64,000 nucleotides of DNA from an uncultured Oscillibacter sp. (GTDB lineage Bacteria > Bacillota > Clostridia > Oscillospirales > Oscillospiraceae), in the NCBI GenBank assembly GCA_910583785.1, contig CAJTZK010000007.1, forward strand, positions 98,290-162,289. The letters are read 5' to 3'. This document shows, piece by piece, positions 52,036-60,748 of this stretch. The position numbers were made by a program, and so were the translations under genes. Numbering within the stretch: position 1 is the first letter of the stretch; every line of letters starts with the position of its first letter. Under the pieces are notes generated by a model that had not been told where the DNA came from, did no database searches, and worked only from the letters and a program-made list of their open reading frames with translations.

Positions 52036-52260
52036 ATGAGTAAGATTGACTGGAAACGCAAACTGAGCTCCCGCAAGCTGTGGGCGGCGATAGCGGGCAT
52101 CGTTACCGGACTGGCCATGGTGTTCAAGCTGGATGAGAACACAGTCAGTTCTGTGGCGGGGGCTGTGGTGTCCGTAGCCTCCGTGGTGTCCTACATTATC
52201 ACCGAGGGCAAGGTGGACGCGGAGAACGTCAAAAAGCCCTCGGGAGAACCCATGAATTAG
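52036..52260 (+). CDS. Phage-type holin
   Basis: 74 residues: a basic N-terminus (SKIDWKRKLSSRKLWAAIAG) and two membrane helices (about 16-32 and 42-60) with a short turn, the layout of small phage holins; polar C-terminus. Holins release endolysin or other proteins through the membrane. No endolysin, tail or integrase gene is next to it, so this is either a prophage remnant or a domesticated pair serving lysis or release functions, possibly in sporulation. Confidence -1.
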   Translation: MSKIDWKRKLSSRKLWAAIAGIVTGLAMVFKLDENTVSSVAGAVVSVASVVSYIITEGKVDAENVKKPSGEPMN

Positions 52261-52639
52261 CCCGGAGATTCAAAGGAGGCCAGCTTGGGCCGCGCCCTGG
52301 GCTCGGCAGGGGCGGCCCAGGCGGCACGCCCGGCCATTGCGCAATCTTCAAACGAATAGGCCTGGAAGAACCCCGCCTTGCCACAAGGGGCCTTTGCCGC
52401 CAGCGGCCAGGCGGGGAGGGGGCCCCGGGCCTGGGTCCCCGTCGGCCCGGATGGCGCCTCCAGGGAGGAAACAGGGCCTGTCCGCATGGCTGCGCGGCGG
52501 CCCCCTGTTATCGCGGCACAACGGATACGGACAGGTCCCCCTTCATTCGCAGAGGGAAACCCGGAGTGATATGGCTGAGATGGCGCGGGCCCCCTTTCCC
52601 TCCCATCCAGCCAGGCCGCAGGTCCTTGAAAATCCGGAA
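52261..52639. other. Intergenic interval, nothing recognised
   Basis: About 380 bases of GC-rich sequence between the holin gene and the MscS terminator. Open frames have no ribosome binding site or motif. Confidence -1.
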
Positions 52640-52668
52640 GGCCCCCGGCGCTTGAAGCACCGGGGGCC
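52640..52668. terminator. Terminator of the MscS gene
   Basis: GGCCCCCGG (52640-52648) pairs with CCGGGGGCC (52660-52668), just after the minus-strand stop at 52678. Confidence -1.
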
Positions 52669-52677
52669 CGCTTGTTC

Positions 52678-53487
52678 TCAGTCCCTTTGTATATGCACAT
52701 CCAGCTTATTATAAGGAATCTCCACTCCCGCCTTACCGAACTCCGCCCGCAGGTTTTCCGCCAGGGCAAACCGGGTGGCCCAAAAGTCCTCCGCCGAGGC
52801 CCAGCAGTAGACGGTAAAGCCAATTCCGCTCTCCCCGAAACCGGTCAGGTATACCGCTGGGGCCGGGTCCTCCAGAATGTGCTCCGTAGCTCCCACCGCT
52901 TGGAGGCAGGCGGCTTTCACCGTCTCCGTCGGCGCGCCGTAGGCGGCGCTCATCTCCCAGACGATGCGCCTCCGCCCCAAGGCCGTGTAATTGATGACCT
53001 TGGAAGCCGCCAGTTCCTTGTTGGGCAGCAGGGCCGTCAGGCCATCGGGGGTAATGAGCTTCGTGTGGTTCAGGCTGATCTCCTCCACCGTGCCCGAGAC
53101 CCCTCCGGACTCAATGAAGTCCCCAATGGCAAACGGATGGGAGGACAGGATCACCAAGCCCCCGGCCACGTTGCCCAGCACATCTTCCGCCGCCAGGGTC
53201 ACCCCCAGGGAGCCCACGGAGAGGAGGGCCACCAGGGAGGTCATGTTGATCCCCAGGCTTCCGGCGGTAAACACCACTGTCAGGGTGTACAGCAGCAGCT
53301 TGAGGGCCATCAGGACATACCGCCGGATGCGCTCCTCCAGCTTCGTCCGGCGGAGAAGGCGGCGGGCCAATTTCAACAGCAGCCGCGCCGCCACCATACA
53401 CACCAACAGCGTGACGGCGGCGGTCAGAATGTTCTCCAGGGCCAGCTTCCCGGCAAACCGCTCCAAAGCCCCGCTTAGGTCAAACAC
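52678..53487 (-). CDS. MscS-family mechanosensitive channel
   Basis: 269 residues. Three N-terminal helices (about 15-35, 60-85 and 90-115); the third includes the pore-lining pattern SVGSLGVTLAAEDVLGNVAG. The beta domain carries HPFAIGDFIESGGVSGTVEE, the classical MscS motif. It opens under membrane tension to release osmolytes. Length is close to E. coli MscS (286). The start is GTG 53487 with AAGGAGGA upstream. It lies downstream of serA. Confidence -1.
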   Translation of the reverse strand: MFDLSGALERFAGKLALENILTAAVTLLVCMVAARLLLKLARRLLRRTKLEERIRRYVLMALKLLLYTLTVVFTAGSLGINMTSLVALLSVGSLGVTLAAEDVLGNVAGGLVILSSHPFAIGDFIESGGVSGTVEEISLNHTKLITPDGLTALLPNKELAASKVINYTALGRRRIVWEMSAAYGAPTETVKAACLQAVGATEHILEDPAPAVYLTGFGESGIGFTVYCWASAEDFWATRFALAENLRAEFGKAGVEIPYNKLDVHIQRD

Positions 53488-53527
53488 AGGCGTTCCTCCT
53501 TACTTCCTGTCTTTGGGACAGGTGTTC

Positions 53528-54694
53528 TCAGCCGATGACCCGGACCCGGATGACATTGGGCAGACGCTTCAAGTCCTCCAGGACGGCGGGCTCCACCTTC
53601 GTACCCAGGTCCATCAGGGTATAGGCGTAGTCCCCCTTGCTCTTGTTGCTTAGGTTTTCCACGTTTACGCCGTCCCGGCTGAGGAGGGCGGTAATGCTGG
53701 CCAGCATGGCGGGAATGTTTTTGTGGAGAACACAGAGCCGCTGGGCGCCGCTCCGGTCCAGGTACACGTCGGGAAGGTTGACGGAGTTCTTGATGTTCCC
53801 GTTCTCCAGGTAATCCCGCAGCTCCTCCGCCGCCATAACGGCGCAGTTCTGCTCACTCTCCGGGGTGGAGGCCCCCAGATGGGGCATGGCCACCACGTGG
53901 GGGTTCGCCACCAGCTGATTGGTGGGAAAGTCGGTGACGTAGGCCGTCACCTTCCCTGCGTCCAGGGCGGACAGCAGGGCCCCGTCGTCCACAATGCCCC
54001 CCCGGGCCAGGTTGATCAGCCGCACGCCGGGCTTCATGGCATCAAAGGCCTCCCGGCCGATCATACGCCGGGTCTTCTCGTTGAAGTGAATATGGGCGGT
54101 GATATAGTCCGCTTTCTTATAGAGCTCGTTCACATCCCGGACCACGTGGACATGGCGGTCCAGCCGCAGGGCGGCGTCCACGGATAGGAAGGGATCAAAG
54201 CCGTACACGTCCATTCCCAGGTCCAAGGCCACATTGGCCACCAAGGAGCCAATAGCCCCCAGGCCAATGACGCCCAGGGCCTTCCGGTAGAGCTCCGGTC
54301 CCACGAAGGCGGACTTGCCCTTCTCGACCACCGTCTCCACCTCCACGCCGGAAGCCGCCTGATTCTTTACCCAGCGCACTGCGCCCGTGACATCCCGGGA
54401 GGAGATCAGCATGGCGCAGAGGACCAGCTCCTTAACGGCGTTGGCGTTGGCCCCAGGCGTGGAAAAGACGGCGATCCCCTGCTCGGAACAGCGGTCCAGG
54501 GGGATGTTATTGACGCCCACCCCCGCCCGGGCGATGGCCAGCAGGCTCCCGGGAAAGGAATAGTCCAGCAGGTTGGCGGAACGGACCAGGATGCCCTCCT
54601 CCGCCTCCACGTCTTCCCCCACCTGATAGCGGGCGGGGTCCAGCCGCGCCAGCCCCTGGGGGTCGATCTTATTGAATGTCTTAATTCGGTACAT
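53528..54694 (-). CDS. serA: D-3-phosphoglycerate dehydrogenase
   Basis: 388 residues; oxidises 3-phosphoglycerate to 3-phosphohydroxypyruvate, the first step of serine synthesis. The NAD-binding motif LGVIGLGAIGSLVANVALDL lies near 140, catalytic residues in NLARGGIVDDGALL and the His in MPHLGASTPES. A C-terminal ACT domain (about 310-388) is present for feedback regulation. It is the short form without the intervening domain. ATG 54694 has GGAGG upstream. No serB/serC neighbour is seen. Confidence -1.
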   Translation of the reverse strand: MYRIKTFNKIDPQGLARLDPARYQVGEDVEAEEGILVRSANLLDYSFPGSLLAIARAGVGVNNIPLDRCSEQGIAVFSTPGANANAVKELVLCAMLISSRDVTGAVRWVKNQAASGVEVETVVEKGKSAFVGPELYRKALGVIGLGAIGSLVANVALDLGMDVYGFDPFLSVDAALRLDRHVHVVRDVNELYKKADYITAHIHFNEKTRRMIGREAFDAMKPGVRLINLARGGIVDDGALLSALDAGKVTAYVTDFPTNQLVANPHVVAMPHLGASTPESEQNCAVMAAEELRDYLENGNIKNSVNLPDVYLDRSGAQRLCVLHKNIPAMLASITALLSRDGVNVENLSNKSKGDYAYTLMDLGTKVEPAVLEDLKRLPNVIRVRVIG

Positions 54695-54900
54695 GAAAAA
54701 CCTCCGGTTGAACGAGATATCGGATCATTTAATTTAAGAGGAAGCCCGCCGGGGCGGCCTCCGGGTATTAGTATAGCGTCCTTTTCTCTTGGGGGCAAGT
54801 GGCATTTCCACAGTATTTGGCCGTTTTGTTGCTTTTGCCATGGGGCCTTTGAAAAAAACCACTTATACTGAAAAAACAATTTTCCATGGAGGTGCCCGCT

Positions 54901-55281
54901 ATGGCTATGTTTACCCCCAGGCCCCTGGCCAAGTCCCACCCGCTGGAGGACCCCGCTGGGGATTACAAGTCCGCCCGCCGGGCGGAGCAATACCGGTACA
55001 GCGGAAGCGCCATCTATTTTCCCGCCTTTCCCGGGACCCAGTACCTCTCGTTCGCCTCCCTGTCCAGGGCCCTGACCCGGAACACCAGCCTGCCCCTGAC
55101 GGGCTGCTGCGGCAAAGCCCTTCCGGTAACCCGGCTGCGGCTCTACTACGACGGCGGGGAATTCTATCAGGACTTCACCTTTGAAAAGCTGGCCAGTGCC
55201 AACGAGGTGCTGGACGCCGTCTCCGCCGCCCGTCCGGGCCTTCCCCTGGAACGGGAGGAACGTCCCCAGAGCGCCATCTGA
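54901..55281 (+). CDS. Hypothetical protein, unknown
   Basis: 126 residues with no recognised family: a proline- and charge-rich N-terminus (TPRPLAKSHPLEDPAGDYKS), then mixed alpha/beta sequence (YYDGGEFYQDFTFEKLASAN). No signal peptide or membrane helix. ATG 54901 is chosen because GGAGGTG lies seven bases upstream. It is followed 66 bases later by spoVAE on the same strand, so a sporulation role is possible but unproven. Confidence -1.
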   Translation: MAMFTPRPLAKSHPLEDPAGDYKSARRAEQYRYSGSAIYFPAFPGTQYLSFASLSRALTRNTSLPLTGCCGKALPVTRLRLYYDGGEFYQDFTFEKLASANEVLDAVSAARPGLPLEREERPQSAI

Positions 55282-55347
55282 CCCAGCCCTCCGGCGCATA
55301 AATCCGCCTCCTCCGGGAAACCCTACCGGAAAAAGGAGGTCTTTTCC

Positions 55348-55704
55348 ATGGAATATTTCAACGCGTTCCTCTGCGGCGGGCTGCTGTGCGCCATCGGACA
55401 GCTCTTGATCGACAAGACCCAGCTGACTCCAGCCCGGATTCTCACGGGCTATGTGGTGGCGGGGGTGATCCTCAGCGCCGCAGGGCTGTACGAGCCCCTG
55501 GCCCAATGGGGCGGCGCGGGGGCGTCGGTCCCCCTGACGGGCTTCGGGCATTTGCTGGCCAAGGGAGTCCGCCGGGCGGTGGATATGGACGGCTGGCTGG
55601 GGGTCCTCACCGGGGGGCTGACGGCGGCAGCGGGTGGCGTCGCCGCCGCGACGTTCTTCGCCGCAGTCATGGCAGCTGTGTTCAAGCCCAGCGCGAAACG
55701 CTGA
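55348..55704 (+). CDS. spoVAE: Stage V sporulation protein AE
   Basis: 118-residue membrane protein with three to four helices. FLCGGLLCAIGQLLIDKTQL and TPARILTGYVVAGVIL match the SpoVAE (SpoVAEb) family; length is normal. SpoVA proteins form the dipicolinic-acid channel in the inner spore membrane. In other genomes it sits beside spoVAC and spoVAD; here neither is adjacent. AAAGGAGG precedes ATG 55348. It is the clearest sign that the organism makes spores. Confidence -1.
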   Translation: MEYFNAFLCGGLLCAIGQLLIDKTQLTPARILTGYVVAGVILSAAGLYEPLAQWGGAGASVPLTGFGHLLAKGVRRAVDMDGWLGVLTGGLTAAAGGVAAATFFAAVMAAVFKPSAKR

Positions 55705-55745
55705 GAGCCCCGGTGGGCGGCACTCCCGCTCCCGCCGGAAACCGG

Positions 55746-55896
55746 GCCCTGTTTGAAAAGCAGCGTACCGCTGGGTTGGACCTGGCTTTCTGCCGGGCGG
55801 GGCGGTTTGGCGCGGGAATCCCGATGGATTGCAGGCCAGCGCCCCCCGGCGGAAACGCTGCCCCAGGGCGGCCTTTTACCATATTTCAAACAAGGC
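55746..55896. repeat. MITE-like element, copy 2 (151 bp)
   Basis: Terminal inverted repeats GCCCTGTTTGAAA (55746-55758) and TTTCAAACAAGGC (55884-55896) match copy 1 at 29292-29450 with one difference. The interior GCGGTTTGGCGCGGGAATCC CGATGGATT aligns with the reverse strand of copy 1. A clear target duplication is not visible. Confidence -1.
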
Positions 55897-55929
55897 CCCG
55901 GGCGGCTCTCAGGGGTCCCCACGGAACAC

Positions 55930-55968
55930 AAACTCCCAGGGAGGCGGGCCCTCTCCGGGAGTTTCTTC
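55930..55968 (+). terminator. Terminator downstream of spoVAE
   Basis: AAACTCCC (55930-55937) and GGGAGTTT (55957-55964) with an inner GC-rich stem. The interval 55897-56205 holds no gene. Confidence -1.
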
Positions 55969-56205
55969 TGCCCTGCCGTGCCAGTCAAGCTGTTTCCAGG
56001 GGCGGCGGCAGGCCGCGCCCCCGGCTTCCGGCGCCATGCCGCAGCAAAACAGGCCCTGTCCGGCCAGGAGCACGGCCGCGTTTTCGGTTGTCGGGAAATC
56101 CTACTAAAAAACAGGCGAAAAACTGTCACAAAATTGTTACCCCTTTTTGCCGGGAAATCTGTTATACTGGGCCTACAGATTTTTCGACAGAAAGGAACCG
56201 ACGCC

Positions 56206-57405
56206 ATGCGCCGATTATGCAGCCTCGTATTGCTCCTCCTCCTTCTCACCGCCTGCGCCCCCTCCGAACCGCCTGCGGAAAAACCGCCCCTGCCGGAACC
56301 GGAGGTCCAGGAGCCGGAGCCGCCCCCCGCTCCCGTCCAGGAGCCTTATGAAATCAAGGACCCCACCGAGGAACGGGAGGGCTATGTCCCCTGGACGGGA
56401 ATCGTGGAGCACCTGTTCTTCCACCCCGTCATCGCCTATCCGGAGCTGGCCTTCGACGGCGACAACCAGGCCAACGGCCTGGACGACTTCATGGTCACGG
56501 TGGACGAGTACAACAAAATCCTCCAGAGCGTCTACGACAAGGGCTATGTCCTGGTGGATATCAACAGCATCTGGAGCGAGGAAGAGGGGGAAGACGGGCC
56601 CAGGATGGTCCGGAACACCCTGTATCTCCCCGAGGGGAAAAAGCCCCTGGTCCTCAGCTACGACGACACGAATTACTACCCCTACATGCTGGAAAACGGC
56701 TTCGCCCACAAGCTCATCCTTGGGGAGGACCTGAAAATCGCCTCCTATGGCCGCGACCCGGAGGGAAACGAGGTGGTCAGCCGGGACCTGGATGCCATCC
56801 CGATTTTGGACAAGTTCGTGGAGGAGCATCCGGACTTCTCCCCCTTCGGGGCCAAGGGCTGCCTGAGCCTGACGGGCTATGAGGGCATCCTGGGCTACCG
56901 GACCCAGACGGACACCAAGGAGTGGGACGACACCAAGGAGGCCGCGCGGCAGAAAGAACGGGAGGCCGTGGCGCCCATCGTAGAAGAACTCCGCCGCACG
57001 GGCTGGACCTTCGGCAGCCACACCTGGGGCCACATCCGCCTGGGGGACGGGAACATGACCCGCATTGAGGCGGACACCCAGCGCTGGCTGGAGGAGGTGG
57101 GAAGTCTGGTGGGAGAGACCACAATCCTCTTCTATCCCCACGGCGAGCGGCCTGACGGCAACGACTGGACCATAACGGGCCCCGCTTTCCAATACTTACA
57201 GGGCCAGGGCTTCCGGGTCTTCTGCTCCGTGGGCGTGGAGAGCTTCAGCTTCATCAAAAAGGACATCAGCGCCGTGATCTGCGACCGCCTCCACCCGGAT
57301 GGAACGACCCTGCGCCACTCCCGGGACCGTTACCTGCAATTCTACGACGCGAAAGACATCATAGACTTAACCGTCCGCCCGGAGAGGGAGGTAAGCTGGG
57401 AGTGA
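56206..57405 (+). CDS. Polysaccharide-deacetylase-like lipoprotein
   Basis: 399 residues. Lipoprotein signal with lipobox (LLLLLLTACAP), a proline/glutamate linker (to about 45), then a NodB-like fold: LVLSYDDTNYY holds the Asp-Asp pair and TFGSHTWGHIRL the His-x-x-x-His metal site; FYPHGER is the third motif. These are the residues used by carbohydrate esterase family 4 enzymes that remove acetyl groups from peptidoglycan or other glycans. The spacing between motifs is longer than in short family members. ATG 56206 has AAAGGAA upstream. The stop overlaps the next GTG by four bases. Confidence -1.
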   Translation: MRRLCSLVLLLLLLTACAPSEPPAEKPPLPEPEVQEPEPPPAPVQEPYEIKDPTEEREGYVPWTGIVEHLFFHPVIAYPELAFDGDNQANGLDDFMVTVDEYNKILQSVYDKGYVLVDINSIWSEEEGEDGPRMVRNTLYLPEGKKPLVLSYDDTNYYPYMLENGFAHKLILGEDLKIASYGRDPEGNEVVSRDLDAIPILDKFVEEHPDFSPFGAKGCLSLTGYEGILGYRTQTDTKEWDDTKEAARQKEREAVAPIVEELRRTGWTFGSHTWGHIRLGDGNMTRIEADTQRWLEEVGSLVGETTILFYPHGERPDGNDWTITGPAFQYLQGQGFRVFCSVGVESFSFIKKDISAVICDRLHPDGTTLRHSRDRYLQFYDAKDIIDLTVRPEREVSWE

Positions 57406-57739
57406 ACCAGCTGGCGGAGAACCGCCTCCCCGGCGCCCTGGTGATACCGGCCCTGGGGATTCTCCTGGGCCTTGCGCCCCGGACGCCGCCCGCTTTGGCA
57501 CTCCCCCCCGCAGTCCGGGATTGGAAGGACGGGGGAAGCCGCCCTTCTGGAGAACCGTCCCCGCAGGGAGGTTCCCGCCGCTGGGGGACGGAACGCTCTC
57601 CGGCCTCTCCGGCGGTATTTACGAGCTGAACGGGCCCGGTCATATCACCGTGGCTTATTATGATCCGGAGCTCATGAGCAACGGGACTGCGGACGCCGGG
57701 ACCGTCCCCGTCCTGTGCACCGCCCGCTATGAAATTTGA
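57402..57739 (+). pseudogene. Small exported protein gene, frameshifted
   Basis: GTG 57402 overlaps the stop of the deacetylase-like gene (GTGA). It encodes a hydrophobic N-terminus (ALVIPALGILLGLAP). Past the C7 run near 57504-57511 the plausible continuation is in another frame: GDGTLSGLSGGIYELNGPGH and ITVAYYDPELMSNG, ending at 57739. The whole length (338) is not a multiple of three. It may be a decayed gene, a phase-variable gene or a sequencing error. Confidence -1.
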
Positions 57740-57756
57740 CAAGGAGGAACCACGCC

Positions 57757-58158
57757 ATGACACGCGAAGAACTGAAAGCCGCCGCCGTCTCCATGCTGGA
57801 CCGGGCCTATATCCCCTACTCCCACTTCCCCGTAGGGGCGGCCCTGGAATGCTCCGACGGCACGGTCTTTACCGGATGCAACATTGAAAACGCCGCCTAT
57901 TCCCCCACCCTCTGCGCCGAGCGGGTGGCGGTGGGCAAGGCCGTCAGCGAGGGACACCGGGATTTCGTCCGCATCGTGGTAGCGGGCCGCTGCGAGGACT
58001 TCTGCGTTCCCTGCGCCGTCTGCCGCCAGGTGCTCTACGAGTTCGCCCCGGACATGGAGATCATCAGCCTCAACGGCAAGGGGGAGGAACTGGCCCTCAC
58101 CCTCCGGGAGCTGCTGCCCCATGGCTTCGGCCCGGAATACCTGCTGAAAGAGGAATGA
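57757..58158 (+). CDS. cdd: Cytidine deaminase
   Basis: 133-residue zinc enzyme converting cytidine/deoxycytidine to uridine/deoxyuridine. The active site is CNIENAAYSPTLCAERVA (Cys-Ala-Glu) with PCAVCRQ giving the other two zinc cysteines; substrate motif FPVGAALE. Length matches the homotetrameric class. The ATG at 57757 is chosen because AAGGAGG lies nine bases upstream; an in-frame ATG at 57736 does not have one. A terminator follows. Confidence -1.
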   Translation: MTREELKAAAVSMLDRAYIPYSHFPVGAALECSDGTVFTGCNIENAAYSPTLCAERVAVGKAVSEGHRDFVRIVVAGRCEDFCVPCAVCRQVLYEFAPDMEIISLNGKGEELALTLRELLPHGFGPEYLLKEE

Positions 58159-58162
58159 AAAC

Positions 58163-58192
58163 GCGTCCCGCCTAATGGCGGGACGCTGTCTT
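58163..58192 (+). terminator. Terminator after cdd
   Basis: GCGTCCCGCC (58163-58172), TAAT, GGCGGGACGC (58177-58186), then TGTCTTT. Confidence -1.
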
Positions 58193-58228
58193 TCCCTCTC
58201 CAGGGCAAATGGGGCCCCGTACGGGGGA

Positions 58229-58384
58229 TTACTTTCTCCGGTTTGCCCGGCTGATCCTGGTTAAGAATATGCCGATGAGGATACAGGCCACACCAGCCAT
58301 GAGCATCGGGCTATCCGCATGCCGGGACAGGAGAACGATGCCTATGAGAAGCAGGGCCACTCCAACAATCCCTACCGCATACAA
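58229..58384 (-). CDS. Small two-helix membrane protein
   Basis: 51 residues if started at TTG 58384, which has AAGGAGG ten bases upstream; the open frame continues upstream but without a better site. Two hydrophobic helices (YAVGIVGVALLLIGIVLL, MLMAGVACILIGIFL) and a basic tail. Family not recognised. Confidence -1.
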   Translation of the reverse strand: MYAVGIVGVALLLIGIVLLSRHADSPMLMAGVACILIGIFLTRISRANRRK

Positions 58385-58464
58385 GATGGAAGGTCCTCCT
58401 TTTTTAAATTTTGAACTGCCGTTTTCCCCTCTGGGCCGATTGGGCAGGCAGGGGCTCCCCCTTG

Positions 58465-59175
58465 TCAAAGCGTAAAGACCTGTCCGGCCTGTTCCACCGG
58501 AACCGTGGGGCCTGTAAAGGCTGGATACTTCTCCAAAAATTTCCTGGTAAAGTCAAAATCCTCCCACTGGTGCATAGGCAGGAACCGCTGGATCTCCGCC
58601 GTTTCGAGGAAGTACGCCGGGCCCCAAAAGCCCGCCTCCCCCAGCCGGGGGTCCAGGGGCAGCATGGCCAGGCTGATGCTCCGGCCCCGGAGGGGCTCTG
58701 TGTACCGCTTGAAATTGGCCTCCATGTTCCGGTTCCAGGCCTTGTCCTCCCCCTCCCAGTGCCACCAGTTCAGGTCTCCGGCGTGGAAAACGGTCTGGCC
58801 GCCCGCAGCCACCAGGAAGGCCTCCCCCTCATCGGTGGAGGGCAGGGCCTCCACTCTGGCCTGGGGCAGGTCCAGCGTCTCTCCGCCCCGGAGGTTCCGG
58901 CATTTCTCCGCCGTCTCCGGGGAGAGACCCCAGCGGCTGAGGTTCCGGGGTGAGAGCTTGATGTCGTGGCCCAGGACAAAGCAGACCTCCCGGGTCCCGT
59001 CATCCAGGGAGAATATCTTGGGATCAAAGTGGTCCGGGTGGGCGTGGCTGGCAAAGACATACAGGGGGACCCCCGGCTTTACCGCCGGGAGTTCCCCTTT
59101 CCACCAGTCGAACAGCAGCGCGGCGGAGTCCGTCTCCACCAGGAAGCCGCTGTGGTCCAGAAAGACGGCCCGCAT
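58465..59175 (-). CDS. MBL-fold metallo-hydrolase
   Basis: 236 residues of the metallo-beta-lactamase superfamily. The metal motif HAHPDHFD lies near 45-52, and further ligands are in FHAGDLNWWHWEG and the C-terminal MHQWEDFD. It resembles UlaG-like/RomA-like proteins; the substrate is unknown. Its ATG shares one base with the stop of the YbjQ gene (TAATG), so they are co-translated. Confidence -1.
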   Translation of the reverse strand: MRAVFLDHSGFLVETDSAALLFDWWKGELPAVKPGVPLYVFASHAHPDHFDPKIFSLDDGTREVCFVLGHDIKLSPRNLSRWGLSPETAEKCRNLRGGETLDLPQARVEALPSTDEGEAFLVAAGGQTVFHAGDLNWWHWEGEDKAWNRNMEANFKRYTEPLRGRSISLAMLPLDPRLGEAGFWGPAYFLETAEIQRFLPMHQWEDFDFTRKFLEKYPAFTGPTVPVEQAGQVFTL

Positions 59176-59486
59176 TACTTCAGCTTCACCGCCGTGCCAT
59201 AGGCCACCACCTCGGCGGCCCCCTGCATCACGGACGACGAGCCATACCGGACGTTGACCACCGCGTCGGCCCCCAGGGCCTGGGCCTCGTCCACCATGCG
59301 TTTCGTGGCAATCTGGCGGGCCTCGTTGAGCATCTCGGTATAGCCCGCGATCTCGCCGCCCACCAGGGTCTTCATGCCAGCCATGAAGTCCTTTCCGAAG
59401 TTCTTAGACTGGACCACAGTCCCCTTTACGATTCCAAGAGCCTCGATTTCTTTCCCGGGCACATGGTCAATATTCAGCAGCAGCAT
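59175..59486 (-). CDS. YbjQ/UPF0145 family protein
   Basis: 103 residues. The family pattern is clear: IVKGTVVQSKNFGKDFMAGM, GEIAGYTEMLNEARQIATKR and ALGADAVVNVRYGSSS. The fold forms a pentameric beta structure of unknown function, sometimes linked to heavy metals or envelope stress. ATG 59486 has AAGGAGGAG upstream. It is the middle gene of a three-gene minus-strand operon. Confidence -1.
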   Translation of the reverse strand: MLLLNIDHVPGKEIEALGIVKGTVVQSKNFGKDFMAGMKTLVGGEIAGYTEMLNEARQIATKRMVDEAQALGADAVVNVRYGSSSVMQGAAEVVAYGTAVKLK

Positions 59487-59730
59487 CGGATTCTCCTCCT
59501 TCAATTTCTTGAAAACGTTCTTTTAACACCACCAGGGCGGGAATGACCAGCAGTCCGCACGCGCCCGCCAGGGCCGCGGAGAGCCAGGACACCCACCTGG
59601 GCAGGTCCGGAATGAAACACAGCGCGGCAAACAGGGCCGCACAGGCCGCTTGGAACAGGATGAACAACGCCACGGACAGCGCGGCCTGCCGCCGCCTCCG
59701 GCGCTTTTGGAACTCCATGGAAACCGTCAC
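59467..59730 (-). CDS. Small two-helix membrane protein with conserved C-terminal tail
   Basis: 87 residues: a basic N-terminus (KRRRRRQ), two hydrophobic helices and the tail LKERFQEIEGGESDAAAEY. The tail resembles those of the two proteins encoded at 60787-61681. GTG 59730 is preferred because GGGAGGG lies six bases upstream. It overlaps the YbjQ gene by twenty bases. Confidence -1.
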   Translation of the reverse strand: MTVSMEFQKRRRRRQAALSVALFILFQAACAALFAALCFIPDLPRWVSWLSAALAGACGLLVIPALVVLKERFQEIEGGESDAAAEY

Positions 59731-59877
59731 GACGGTCCCTCCCTTCATCGTATCATACTATGGAGCATCCTCTGGGGGCCTCCTCTGTAACACGGGGGGA
59801 GCCCCCGGAGCGGAGGCCCCTGGGCTGCATTCCCGCTATAAAACGCGGGGGAATCACACCCAAACATGGGGAAGGGC

Positions 59878-59906
59878 TTGCGGCCAGAAAGGATTTATGC
59901 TATAAT
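59878..59906 (+). promoter_or_regulatory. Promoter of the PilZ gene
   Basis: TTGCGG (59878-59883), a 17-base spacer and TATAAT (59901-59906). The leader of about 70 bases has a small stem (GGCGATT...AATCGCC, 59918-59940). Confidence -1.
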
Positions 59907-59983
59907 GCCCAGTAAGCGGCGATTGAATCAAAAAATCGCCTCCGGCCGGACAGGCGTGAACTATATCATATAGGTGGTGCGGT

Positions 59984-60721
59984 ATGGGTATCTTTTCTTT
60001 TTTAAACCGGGACCAGGACCTTTCGGAATATCTCCCCGCTCCGGCGGCTCCGGCGCTGGAGGAACCGTCCCCGGGCCTCCCTGAGATGTGCAGGGAGATG
60101 CCCATCGAGGTGGTGGAAAAATCCGGCCGGGTGCTGAACACCGGACTGATTACCGAGCACGGGGGCACGGAACTCACCATGGGGCGCCATCCCGGCGGGC
60201 TGTCCTTCAAGGTCTGCGAGCCGGGCAGCACGGTATACATCCGGGGCTGCGACAACAAGATGAACCAATTCTATCTCCGGGCCACGGTATCCGAATCCAC
60301 CCGGATCATGATGAAGCTCAAGGAGTTGGAACCGGAGGTCCACGAAAACCACCGGGACACCTTCCGCCTGGCGGTGAACAACGTCCCCATCTCCATCTAC
60401 TATCTGAACGACGAGCGGTTTGAACGTCCGGAGGAGTGCAAGCTGGTGGATATCAGCACGGGGGGCTGCTGCTTTACCTCGGAGTACCTCCACGGAGAGG
60501 GCGAGGTGCTGCGCCTCAAGATCAAGCTGGAGGATTACGTCGCCATGGACTTCATCGGCGAGGTTATCCGGGTGGTGGAATGCGGGCCCAACGAGTTCCG
60601 CTGCGGCATTCTTTTCGCCCAGCTGAAGCGGGATGAAATCAACTCCCTGACCAAGATTCTTTTCAATATGCAGCTTGGCAACCGGAGGGAACACAGCCGC
60701 TCGGAAGAGGGGCACTGGTAA
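59984..60721 (+). CDS. PilZ-domain c-di-GMP-binding protein
   Basis: 245 residues. The C-terminal PilZ domain (about 120-230) has the RxxxR motif (HRDTFRL) and DISTGG (D/N-x-S-x-x-G), both needed for cyclic-di-GMP. The N-terminal part (about 35-115) looks like a YcgR N-terminal/PilZN barrel. YcgR-type proteins slow flagella; other members regulate exopolysaccharide. No flagellar or cyclase gene is in the window. ATG 59984 is preceded by AGGTGG. Confidence -1.
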   Translation: MGIFSFLNRDQDLSEYLPAPAAPALEEPSPGLPEMCREMPIEVVEKSGRVLNTGLITEHGGTELTMGRHPGGLSFKVCEPGSTVYIRGCDNKMNQFYLRATVSESTRIMMKLKELEPEVHENHRDTFRLAVNNVPISIYYLNDERFERPEECKLVDISTGGCCFTSEYLHGEGEVLRLKIKLEDYVAMDFIGEVIRVVECGPNEFRCGILFAQLKRDEINSLTKILFNMQLGNRREHSRSEEGHW

Positions 60722-60748
60722 CCTCCCACCGTTCATATGGACTTCCCG

